Below are positions 40,452-48,872 of a stretch of 64,000 nt of DNA, one piece after another. A program made the translations under genes and the position numbers. Source of the DNA: CAZEHS01 sp964424355 (GTDB lineage Bacteria > Bacillota > Clostridia > Peptostreptococcales > Acidaminobacteraceae); contig CAYRIO010000012.1 of the NCBI GenBank assembly GCA_964424355.1, positions 1 through 64,000 of the forward strand. Reading direction: 5' to 3'. Below the pieces are notes generated by a model. It did not search any database. It saw only the letters and a list, made by a program, of their open reading frames with translations, and was not told where the DNA came from. The stretch's first letter is position 1, and each line of letters opens with the position of its first letter.

Positions 40452-42665
40452 TCACTCCATCAATGCTGCGACACCCTTCGCAGTGGCTGAATCGCATGCG
40501 CATCCGTGCCGCTTCAGCCGCTGCTTGTCGCCGCCAGCAGTCCAGCAGTTCTGCCGCGTGGTCTTGAATACCTCCTTGTGACAGTACATTTGTGAATCAG
40601 CTTCTGAAATCACGTGCTCCAAGGTCTGCTCCGGCGTTTCTCTGAGGCTCCAGCCCAGTGCCACACAGGGGCGGATACTCACCCCGTCCGCCATTGGAAT
40701 CTTTGTATTGAAACACCGTTCCTGAACGGTTGAAACCAGGGTTTCCATCATTTTTGCTGTGCCCAGGGGTACCAGAGCCATGAATTCATCGCCCCCTAAT
40801 CGGTAAAGGACCCCCTGAGGGACACAGCTTTTCAAGACGTCTCCAAAGGTAATCAACAGTTCATCACCTTTTTGGTGTCCCCAGGTGTCATTGATCATCT
40901 TCAGATTATTGAGATCCGCCATCAGGATCCCTTGGGGATAATCCACCTCCGCCATCTGCTGCCCCTTATCCATGTAATAGGCGCGATTATGGAGCCCTGT
41001 CAGGGCGTCGGCATACATGAGGGATTCTTTTTCCTTAAGGATCTTCACATGCAGTCTTTCTTCAATCAGTTTATGCAGAACCCGCCGCATGATCAGGAGA
41101 ATGCCAAAGATGATCAGAATCAGGATGAGAATCATGCCGACTAATTGCGCGCTCAGCTCATGCCGCAGCGGCGGAACCGTCTGTATGCCCCTGTATTTCA
41201 TCTCATCGAAGCTGATCAGGGGAAGGACCTTGTCGATGATGGATGCCAGCTCCGGATTATGCTTGGTAATACCCAGATACACAAAGGAGTTGGCGGAGGT
41301 AACCCCCCTTTTTACCAGCTGGGTGTAGCCCAGGCCGTTGACGTAATATTCGACAACCGTGGGGTTTTCAATCAGGTAGTCTACCTGTCCGCTCTTTAAG
41401 AGTTTGAGCGAGTGGCGGAGGTCTTTGGTAATGACAATATCTACCTGACGAAGGTTCTTGCGGAGGTACTCCTCGTGCCAGAAGCCTTCAATAACCGCTA
41501 CCCGCTTGCCTTCAAGCCCGTAGACATCCTGCACTGCCGGGCTGCTGATCCTTCCCAAGATGATATCCCGCTCGGTATTCAAGGGCCTTGGGAAAATGAA
41601 GTGTTCTACCCGTTCTGGGGTCTTTGCCAGGTTCAGTACATCCACACGACCGGCCAGGGCTTCCTGGTATAGGTTTGAGAAGGTATCATGCTTCACCTGG
41701 AAACGGAGTCCGGTAATTTCCGTAATGCGGTTCAAATAGGCACCAATGATGCCGCGGTATTCTCCATTGGCCATATAATCGTAGGGCAGATAATCATCGG
41801 CCATGCCGACAACAATGGGCTTATCCAGATTCAGCAGCTGCAGCTCCTTTGCCGTGAATCCCAACGCCTTGCGGTTGTACTGCACATTGGCCTGGTTTAT
41901 GGCTTCGGCCACTGCCGTATCCTTCTGATCGGCTATCACCGCGTCCATAATGCGGCACAGGATTTGATTTTCCTTCAATGTGGACAGTGTCATGGCCGAG
42001 TGGATATTGGGCATTTCAGTGACAAACCGGATCTCCGGGAACCGGTTGAGGTACTCGTAGCGGATTCCTCCGCCGGAGCTGATGAAACAATCGACACTGC
42101 CATTCACCAAGGCTTGAAAGCCTTCATTCTGTGTGGGAAATGTAACTGCCTTTAGACTGATATGCGGGTATTCCCTTGCAAATTCATCAATCACGAAGTC
42201 CGACTCGATGAATCCGACACGGCGACCGTCCAAGTCTCCCAATGTCAGGATATCGCTGGTGGCTTGGGTGAAGATATCATAAGGATTGTCATGGATGGGT
42301 TCTGTGAACACCATGGTTTTCAGTCTTTCCGGGGTTGGGTTGGCACCGAAGAGGATGTCGATGCTCCCATTTTTCAAGCCTTCTGAAACGGTACTCCATG
42401 AATCGGCCACGATTTTGATCCGAATGCCCGTTTGAGCCTCCAGCAGTCTGGCGATCTCATGAATGTAACCCAGCTTCTTCCCCTGAAACACGAAATAATC
42501 CATCCCGGAATACGGGGAAAGGCCTAGGGTGAAGGTTTCCCCCTTATGCTCAGAAAGCCACTGGACTTCTGTCGGTTCCAGAGCCAACGCATCCACCTGC
42601 GTGGAAACACCTGAGAATCCGATTAATATCAACAGCAGAACAGCAAGAAATATTTTTCGTTTCAT
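40452..42665 (-). CDS. Periplasmic-sensor diguanylate cyclase (two SBP domains, GGDEF)
   Basis: A 737-residue sensor: signal peptide (RKIFLAVLLLILIGFSG), two solute-binding-protein type 3 domains (about 30-255 and 260-500; FTLGLSPYSGMDYFVFQGKKL and IVVGMADDYLPYDYM), one membrane helix (LVGMILILILIIFGILLIM near 515) and a C-terminal GGDEF domain with LYRLGGDEFMALVP intact. It should make c-di-GMP in the cytoplasm when an amino-acid-like ligand binds outside. I start at ATG 42665 with GGAG seven bases upstream. It lies divergently from the two hybrid kinases. Confidence 0.92.
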   Translation of the reverse strand: MKRKIFLAVLLLILIGFSGVSTQVDALALEPTEVQWLSEHKGETFTLGLSPYSGMDYFVFQGKKLGYIHEIARLLEAQTGIRIKIVADSWSTVSEGLKNGSIDILFGANPTPERLKTMVFTEPIHDNPYDIFTQATSDILTLGDLDGRRVGFIESDFVIDEFAREYPHISLKAVTFPTQNEGFQALVNGSVDCFISSGGGIRYEYLNRFPEIRFVTEMPNIHSAMTLSTLKENQILCRIMDAVIADQKDTAVAEAINQANVQYNRKALGFTAKELQLLNLDKPIVVGMADDYLPYDYMANGEYRGIIGAYLNRITEITGLRFQVKHDTFSNLYQEALAGRVDVLNLAKTPERVEHFIFPRPLNTERDIILGRISSPAVQDVYGLEGKRVAVIEGFWHEEYLRKNLRQVDIVITKDLRHSLKLLKSGQVDYLIENPTVVEYYVNGLGYTQLVKRGVTSANSFVYLGITKHNPELASIIDKVLPLISFDEMKYRGIQTVPPLRHELSAQLVGMILILILIIFGILLIMRRVLHKLIEERLHVKILKEKESLMYADALTGLHNRAYYMDKGQQMAEVDYPQGILMADLNNLKMINDTWGHQKGDELLITFGDVLKSCVPQGVLYRLGGDEFMALVPLGTAKMMETLVSTVQERCFNTKIPMADGVSIRPCVALGWSLRETPEQTLEHVISEADSQMYCHKEVFKTTRQNCWTAGGDKQRLKRHGCACDSATAKGVAALME

Positions 42666-42967
42666 CACACACTCCAAGGGGCAGATTCTTATTAATCCAA
42701 GATTATACTTTTATACACTCCTATTATACGACAATCATTGAAAATAGTATGGAACAATTATTAATCAGAGCAAGTATATGGAGGGCATGGCCTTACCTTG
42801 CGAACCACGAGCATGACAGTGGATCAATCTGATGCTTTTGTGAACAAATTATGCACTTTCCGTTTATAGGGCTGATTTTCTGTGTATGTATGGATTGATT
42901 CTTTACACACCGGAGCTGTCGGCCGAGAGTATCCATGACCGTTGCTGCGCTGAAATCAGGAGGTTCA
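42666..42967. other. Divergent intergenic region
   Basis: About 300 bases between the divergent GGDEF gene and the hybrid kinase gene, AT-rich at its left part. It must hold both promoters, but I see no well-placed -35/-10 pair or operator. No gene is supported in it. Confidence 0.5.
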
Positions 42968-44755
42968 ATGTTCTCATTCAAGAACCACACAAAAACGCGG
43001 CAGCGCTTGGCACTGCTTCTGGCAGTGCTTGTGCCGGGTTTCTCCTTTTTTTTCAGAATAGAATTTCTGGATAATCTCGGCGCGACGGTCGCCTATATCA
43101 CATTTTATCCCGCTGTCCTTCTGGTAGCCATCTACGGCGGCCTGATTCCCGGCACGCTGGCCACGCTGATTTCGGCCTTCCTCTCAACCTATTGGAATAA
43201 GCCTCTAGGCAAGTTTGGCATCTATGATTCTGCCGATTGGCTGCCGATCAGCGTCTTCATGTTCAGCTGCACCATGATCGCAATCATTGCCGATCGGATG
43301 CTGCTGGCTCAAAGTCGTCTGGAGCAGAACCGAAAGGAACTGGTAGAGGCCAGGGATCAGGCCCAGGCGGCAAACCATGCAAAAAGTGCTTTCCTGGCCA
43401 ACATGAGCCACGAGCTGAGAACACCTCTCAACGCGGTTTTGGGCTATTCACAGCTAATGCGACGTGACCTCTCGCTGTCCGCTGACCATCAGCAATATCT
43501 GGATATCATCAACTGCAGCGGTGCTCACCTGTTGGAGCTGATCAACGATGTCTTGGAAATCAGCAAGATCGAAGCGCAGACCCCGACACTGGAGGTCAGC
43601 GCTTTCAATCTCCATCGCCTTCTGCAGGACCTGATTGATATGTTCCGGGCTAAAACACAGTTGAAATCCCTGACCTTTGAAACCGCAGGGCTCCACAATA
43701 TCCCGCAGTACATTCTGGGTGACCGACGAAAAATCAAGGCTGTACTGATCAATCTGCTTGGCAATGCAGTAAAATTCACGGACAAGGGAATGGTGGCCCT
43801 CAAAGTCACCTATTCAAGTAACGCCAAATCCAGCGGAACCCTTCAATTTCATGTCGCCGATACCGGCTTTGGGATTTCTGAAGAGGAAGTCTGCAAGCTT
43901 TTCCGATACTTCGAGCAGACTGAAAGCGGCAGATCCCTTAATAGTGGAACCGGTTTAGGACTGGCCCTCAGTCAGGAACATGCCAAGCTGATGGGTGGCG
44001 AAATCCTGGTAAAAAGCCGCTTAGGGGAGGGAAGTACCTTTACCCTTGATATTCCCGTAGAGATTTGTTCCGGAGCCCAAGTGGTATCTGACCAGGCCAT
44101 CACCCATTCTCCAATGCGCCTGCCCGAGGGAACGACTTATCCGGTCCTGATTGCTGATGATACTGAAGAAAACCTTCAATTGCTGGATCAGATCCTGAAA
44201 AACGCCGGATTTGAAACCAGGCTGGCACGAAATGGTCAGGAAGTGGTTGATATCACTGAGATTTGGTATCCAAAAGTGATTCTGATGGATATTAGAATGC
44301 CTGTTCTGGACGGCCTTGAAGCGACACGGATCATCAAAGCACGATTCGGGAGTGAAAGCCCCGTGATCATTGCAGTCACAGCCCATGTCATCCAAAGTGA
44401 AATCCAGGCAATCCTCAATGCCGGCTGTGATGCGGTGGTCCATAAGCCGTATCAGGATCATGAAATCCTTTCCCTGATCGGGCAGCGCCTCGGGATCTCC
44501 GAGGATCCGTGCAGTCCTTCCCCAGAGCCGCTGGTCACCTCGTCACCTCTTTCACTGAAGGATATTCCCGAATCCATAAGGGATCGCCTTAAGGACTACA
44601 TTACCCATCTGGATATAGAAGGCACCCATCAGACCATTGAAGCGCTTTATGGATCCCATCCTGATGTTGCCTCCCGCCTCCACCTGCTGGCACGCGAAAT
44701 GGACTATTCTGAAATCTACAGACTGCTTGATGATCCGGCAGTTAAGGAGGTTTGA
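42968..44755 (+). CDS. Hybrid sensor histidine kinase (DUF4118-like membrane sensor)
   Basis: The 595-residue kinase has about three or four N-terminal membrane helices (about residues 10-110; LALLLAVLVPGFSFFF, PAVLLVAIYGGLIPG), a coiled region, HisKA with FLANMSHELRTPLN (the phosphorylated His), HATPase_c with NLLGNAVKFT, DTGFGI and GTGLGLALS, then a receiver domain with ILMDIRMPVLDG (phospho-Asp) and a short helical tail. I start at ATG 42968, behind AGGAGG. The next gene starts one base after the TGA, so the two are coupled. Confidence 0.92.
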   Translation: MFSFKNHTKTRQRLALLLAVLVPGFSFFFRIEFLDNLGATVAYITFYPAVLLVAIYGGLIPGTLATLISAFLSTYWNKPLGKFGIYDSADWLPISVFMFSCTMIAIIADRMLLAQSRLEQNRKELVEARDQAQAANHAKSAFLANMSHELRTPLNAVLGYSQLMRRDLSLSADHQQYLDIINCSGAHLLELINDVLEISKIEAQTPTLEVSAFNLHRLLQDLIDMFRAKTQLKSLTFETAGLHNIPQYILGDRRKIKAVLINLLGNAVKFTDKGMVALKVTYSSNAKSSGTLQFHVADTGFGISEEEVCKLFRYFEQTESGRSLNSGTGLGLALSQEHAKLMGGEILVKSRLGEGSTFTLDIPVEICSGAQVVSDQAITHSPMRLPEGTTYPVLIADDTEENLQLLDQILKNAGFETRLARNGQEVVDITEIWYPKVILMDIRMPVLDGLEATRIIKARFGSESPVIIAVTAHVIQSEIQAILNAGCDAVVHKPYQDHEILSLIGQRLGISEDPCSPSPEPLVTSSPLSLKDIPESIRDRLKDYITHLDIEGTHQTIEALYGSHPDVASRLHLLAREMDYSEIYRLLDDPAVKEV

Positions 44756-44756
44756 C

Positions 44757-46979
44757 ATGCACCGACCAGCTTATTACAACCCTAAGGAAACCCACATTAT
44801 GATTATCGACGATAATGCCGCCAATTTAAGACTGGCCGCGGATCTCCTGATGGCTGAGGGATTCATTGTTCGCCCTTCCAACAGCGCGGAGCTGGCATTG
44901 ATCTCCTTAGAGAACCAAATGCCGGATCTGATCCTGATGGATATCAAAATGCCCGGGATGGATGGCTATGAGCTCTGTGCCCGCATCAAAGGAAACAGGC
45001 GCTCAGCGGACATTCCGGTAATCTTTGTCAGCGGTCTTGAGGGCGCAGTCGATAAGGTGAAGGGTTTCGAAGCCGGAGCAGTAGACTATCTCACAAAACC
45101 ATTCCAGAATGAAGAGATGCTGGCCAGGATCCATACCCATCTGAACCTCCGGTATCTTCAGCGAAAATTGGAGAAAAGCTCTGCTGATATGGAGGAACTG
45201 AATACCATTCTCGAAGAAGAAATTACGGAAAAAACCGTTCTGGCCGAAGATCTGGTAAAAAGCGCCGCTGCCCTTCAGGATCTGTATGACAACGCCCCCT
45301 GCGGCTACCACTCTCTGAATGCTGCCGGATGCTTCGTCAAGATCAATTCAACCGAGGCCGGATGGCTTGGATATACCCCGGAAGAATTGATTGGTCGGCC
45401 TCTGGAACATATCCTCACCCCCCAGAGCAAAGAAGCATTCGTTCGCAACTATCCCCTTTTCAAAAAAACAGGGCTCTTGAAAAATTTGGAAATGGCGTTC
45501 GTCAAGGGGGATGGAACGATTCTGCCTGTTGAAGTGAACGGAACTGCTATTTATAACAAAGAGGGCGAATTTTTATCCAGCCGAAGCACCATCGTTGATA
45601 TTACCGATCGCAAGAGGGCAGAGCGCATTTTGCATGAGCAGAATGAGAGCCTGGAACGTATGGTTCGCGAAAGAACCATGCAGATCGAGGAGATGTACAC
45701 GGAGGTTGAGGAGACCAACGCCGCTCTTGAGTCGGAAATCGAAGGTCACTTGGAGGCCGAGCGGCTGCTGACCCTGGCAAAGGAAAAAGCGGAAGTGGCT
45801 AACGCTGCGAAAAGTCAATTTCTGGCCAATATGAGCCATGAAATACGCACCCCCCTCAATGGAATCATCGGGATGACAGACCTGACACGGATGACCCCCC
45901 TCAGTGAAGAGCAGGAGGAATACCTTGATTTGGTGAAAAAATCCTCCCTCTCGCTCCTGAGAATCCTCAACGACATCCTTGATTATTCAAAAATTGAAGA
46001 GGGCATGTTTACAATCGAATCCGGACCGGTGGAAATCCCCCAGATCATCGATGAAGTCATGGGCCTTTTTGATATCACCATCCGTCAGAAAGAACTGGAT
46101 GTCGCTGTCCACCTTGCTCCTGATGTTCCCAGGACAATCAGCGGAGACGCTGTCCGTATTCGGCAGGTACTCTCCAACCTGATTGGAAACGCAGTGAAAT
46201 TCACCGCCCTGGGAGGAATTGAAGTCGGCGTGAAGATGGCTGAGTCCTCGAATCAGTTGGTTCAATTCTCTGTGAAGGACACCGGCATCGGCATTCCGGC
46301 ATTCATGAAGGAGGCCATATTTGAGCGGTTTGTCCAGTTGGACTCTTCTTATACCAAGCAGTTCCAGGGAACCGGCCTCGGTCTTGCGATTTCTCAAAAA
46401 ATAGTCCGGTTGATGAATGGCAGACTCTGGACTGAGGAAAACCCTGACGGGGGCAGCATTTTCTGTTTCACACTGCCCATTTCAAGCTCACAGCCTGCAG
46501 TGGCTCCACCCCGTTCCAGAGACGTGCCGTACGGCGTCAAAGAAACACGGCTGCGGAATCTGGACGTGCTGATTGTAGATGATGATTCCGTCAGCAGCTT
46601 CCTCTTGAAAAGTTATCTCGTGCAGCAGGGGTGCCATGTGAGCATTGCGGATAACGGCCTTGATGCACTGGCCTACCTGAACACCGCACCCGCGGACCTG
46701 ATCCTCATGGATATCCAGATGCCTGGAATGGACGGCGTCCAGACAACTGCAGCCATCCGCTCCCATGAAGCGAATTCTGTGCGCCAAATTCCCATCATTG
46801 CCGTAACCGCATATGCTTTACAAGGCGACCGCGAAACGTTTCTGGCTGCCGGTTTTAATGCGTATATCTCCAAGCCTCTTGATATCCACACACTGGATGC
46901 CATCATTGTATCCCTCCTTGAAGAAGCACCGGCCTCATCGGTTTCAACGGAGTTGCCCATGAATAGGACCGTGCACTGA
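44757..46979 (+). CDS. Hybrid histidine kinase with receiver-PAS-HisKA-receiver layout
   Basis: The 740-residue protein is cytoplasmic. It begins with a receiver (IMIIDDNAANLRL, then LILMDIKMPGMDGYEL), then a coil, PAS (about 180-295; LNAAGCFVKINSTEAGWLGY), HisKA (FLANMSHEIRTPLNGI), HATPase (NLIGNAVKFT, DTGIGI, GTGLGLAISQK) and a second receiver (DVLIVDDDSVSSFLL, LILMDIQMPGMDG). The order suggests it receives phosphate from another kinase at its N-terminus and passes it on. AAGGAGG is six bases before ATG 44757, one base after the first kinase's stop. There is no HPt protein or DNA-binding output in the window. Confidence 0.92.
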   Translation: MHRPAYYNPKETHIMIIDDNAANLRLAADLLMAEGFIVRPSNSAELALISLENQMPDLILMDIKMPGMDGYELCARIKGNRRSADIPVIFVSGLEGAVDKVKGFEAGAVDYLTKPFQNEEMLARIHTHLNLRYLQRKLEKSSADMEELNTILEEEITEKTVLAEDLVKSAAALQDLYDNAPCGYHSLNAAGCFVKINSTEAGWLGYTPEELIGRPLEHILTPQSKEAFVRNYPLFKKTGLLKNLEMAFVKGDGTILPVEVNGTAIYNKEGEFLSSRSTIVDITDRKRAERILHEQNESLERMVRERTMQIEEMYTEVEETNAALESEIEGHLEAERLLTLAKEKAEVANAAKSQFLANMSHEIRTPLNGIIGMTDLTRMTPLSEEQEEYLDLVKKSSLSLLRILNDILDYSKIEEGMFTIESGPVEIPQIIDEVMGLFDITIRQKELDVAVHLAPDVPRTISGDAVRIRQVLSNLIGNAVKFTALGGIEVGVKMAESSNQLVQFSVKDTGIGIPAFMKEAIFERFVQLDSSYTKQFQGTGLGLAISQKIVRLMNGRLWTEENPDGGSIFCFTLPISSSQPAVAPPRSRDVPYGVKETRLRNLDVLIVDDDSVSSFLLKSYLVQQGCHVSIADNGLDALAYLNTAPADLILMDIQMPGMDGVQTTAAIRSHEANSVRQIPIIAVTAYALQGDRETFLAAGFNAYISKPLDIHTLDAIIVSLLEEAPASSVSTELPMNRTVH

Positions 46980-47013
46980 CAGCAGGCAGGAAACCCTATT
47001 GAGCCCATAGAAA

Positions 47014-47043
47014 AGGGAACGCCGTCGAAATGACGGGTTCCCT
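47014..47043. terminator. Terminator between kinase and unknown gene
   Basis: AGGGAACGCCGTC pairs with GACGGGTTCCCT around a GAAAT loop, with an internal mismatch. Convergent genes flank it. Confidence 0.65.
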
Positions 47044-47107
47044 GATTTATTGCCATAATGAGGCGCTCTCAATTGCCTTTTCATGTTTCCATCTGAGGAT
47101 CCCGCGA

Positions 47108-47599
47108 TTAGAAATCCGCCTTGACTGTTTTGCCGTTCTCATCGAGAGATACCCGCGTAATCTTCACCAGCTTCTTCTCATCATTGATTTTGGCACACTC
47201 GATCACCTGATACACCTTGGAAGTATCCCCAGTAACCTTGTACACATCCCCCAAAATCTTGAAGAAGGAATAAGGATGATCCGGATCCTTAATGGCGATC
47301 AGTCGCGTATTGGGGATGGCCATGGTATCCGCTACCAGCTTGCTGAACTCCACATCCTTGGCATCCGCTACGATATAATAATCGGCAGCATCAGCCAGGT
47401 CCTCCAGGGTCTTGACCTGTTTGATGGGATAGCTGGCCTTGGCGACGGCACTGAGGGTAGCCATCAGAGGCAGGATTCCCCATCCCTTATGCCCGGAAAC
47501 AATGATGGATTCCTTGCGCATCAGGGCCTCTTCCAGATAAATGCCGTGGGCCTCAGTCATGAAATCGGAGTCGACCAGTTTTTTAATCATAGGATTCAT
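47108..47599 (-). CDS. Unrecognised 163-residue cytoplasmic protein
   Basis: No family is recognised with confidence. The stretch ESIIVSGHKGWGILPLMATL resembles the P-loop strand of T2SS/CpaF-type ATPases but lacks the GKT/S of a working Walker A, so it is probably a relic or a chance likeness. The second half (YYIVADAKDVEFSKLVAD, LIAIKDPDHPYSFFKIL) is mixed alpha/beta without motifs. There is no signal peptide. A GGGGGG site precedes ATG 47599. Nearest neighbours do not share a direction. Confidence 0.65.
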   Translation of the reverse strand: MNPMIKKLVDSDFMTEAHGIYLEEALMRKESIIVSGHKGWGILPLMATLSAVAKASYPIKQVKTLEDLADAADYYIVADAKDVEFSKLVADTMAIPNTRLIAIKDPDHPYSFFKILGDVYKVTGDTSKVYQVIECAKINDEKKLVKITRVSLDENGKTVKADF

Positions 47600-47874
47600 T
47601 GCGTGTCCCCCCTGTATTTTTAAGGAATCAGGTGTATCATTAATTTAATAGTATCACAGTCTTAGAAAAAACTGTTTTCTTTTTATGCCTATTTATGGTT
47701 ATTAATGCCTTTTGATTGGCGCACGATTTAGGAAATTAGCTGGAATCCGTTAAAACGTGAGAATTCATGACCGTTTTTGATGAACAGTCGTCAATCCGCC
47801 GGAAAACAGTGTGAAAAAACAGACATTTTAAGCCGTGAAAAATCAGTTTTTTTTGTTAAACAAGGAGGTTTACA

Positions 47875-48648
47875 ATGGAAAGAATGCCCGTTATTTTTGT
47901 AGGTCATGGATCCCCGATGAACGCGATTGAGGAAAACACCTTCTCTGCCGGGTGGCGGCAGTTAGGCGGGGAACTTCCCCGGCCCAAGGCTATCCTGTCG
48001 GTATCAGCCCACTGGTATACACCCGGAACACGGGTGATGACCCAGGCTGAGCCCGAGCAGATTTATGACTTCTACGGCTTTCCCAAGGCCCTGTACCAAG
48101 TTTCTTACCCTGCCAAGGGGGCGCCTGCCTCTGCCGCGAAGGCTTTGGAATTGCTGGGCAACGTGGCGGTGGCCGATGAAACCTGGGGTGTTGACCATGG
48201 CACCTGGTCCGTTCTGAAGCATCTGTTCCCACATGCCGATATCCCTGTTTTTCAGCTCAGTATCGACCGCAGTCAGCCTGCAGCATTTCACTACCATCTC
48301 GGAGAACAGCTGAGACCTTTGCGGGATCAGGGAATTCTGATTCTGGGCACCGGGAATGTGGTGCATAGCTTCCGGGGTGCCAGCTTTGAAATGGAGAAAG
48401 GGCACCCTTGGGCTTATGAATTCGACGATTATATCCACCAATGCATCACAACAGAGAACCACACCGGCGTAATACACTATGAACAGGCTGGCCCCAGTGC
48501 CCAGCGAGCCTTTGAAACCCCGGATCACTACTACCCCCTGCTCTACTCTCTGGGAGCTTCCACCCCCGAAGACCAGATTAACGTTTTTAACCGGGAATGC
48601 GTGTACGGGGGGTTCTCCATGACCGGGTATCGTTTCTCGACAAAGTAA
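47875..48648 (+). CDS. ygiD: 4,5-DOPA-dioxygenase-extradiol-like protein (LigB family)
   Basis: This 257-residue protein is a YgiD/DODA-type class III extradiol dioxygenase. Conserved His residues appear in IFVGHGSPMNAI, LSVSAHWYTPG, VDHGTWSVLKH and RPLRDQGILILGTGNVVH. In E. coli YgiD has weak 4,5-DOPA dioxygenase activity; the real substrate is unknown. The enzyme uses O2, which is odd in a genome otherwise pointing to anaerobic metabolism, so another reaction or a microaerobic role is possible. AAGGAGG (47862-47868) precedes ATG 47875. Confidence 0.88.
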   Translation: MERMPVIFVGHGSPMNAIEENTFSAGWRQLGGELPRPKAILSVSAHWYTPGTRVMTQAEPEQIYDFYGFPKALYQVSYPAKGAPASAAKALELLGNVAVADETWGVDHGTWSVLKHLFPHADIPVFQLSIDRSQPAAFHYHLGEQLRPLRDQGILILGTGNVVHSFRGASFEMEKGHPWAYEFDDYIHQCITTENHTGVIHYEQAGPSAQRAFETPDHYYPLLYSLGASTPEDQINVFNRECVYGGFSMTGYRFSTK

Positions 48649-48662
48649 TGCAGGGACAACAA

Positions 48663-48706
48663 AAGGGGCCGTGTCATCAGTTGAAAAACTGATGGTACGG
48701 CCCCTT
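48663..48706. terminator. Strong bidirectional terminator hairpin
   Basis: AAGGGGCCGTGTCATCAGTT (48663-48682) pairs with the stretch 48687-48706 over 18 of 20 bases, closed by a GAAA loop. It ends the dioxygenase gene and faces the AbfD-like gene. Confidence 0.75.
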
Positions 48707-48872
48707 GACCGTCGTAATCCAGATATTGTGCCACCTGGGCGAAATCCTGCGGCCATAACGGGGATTACAGCCGCCGCAAAACCACCACCCGGACCAGCTC
48801 CAGATCACCGAAATGATCCAGCTACTGGGGCCGTATTTTTGTTTGGATGATCTGATTGACGGTTTTTATCAT

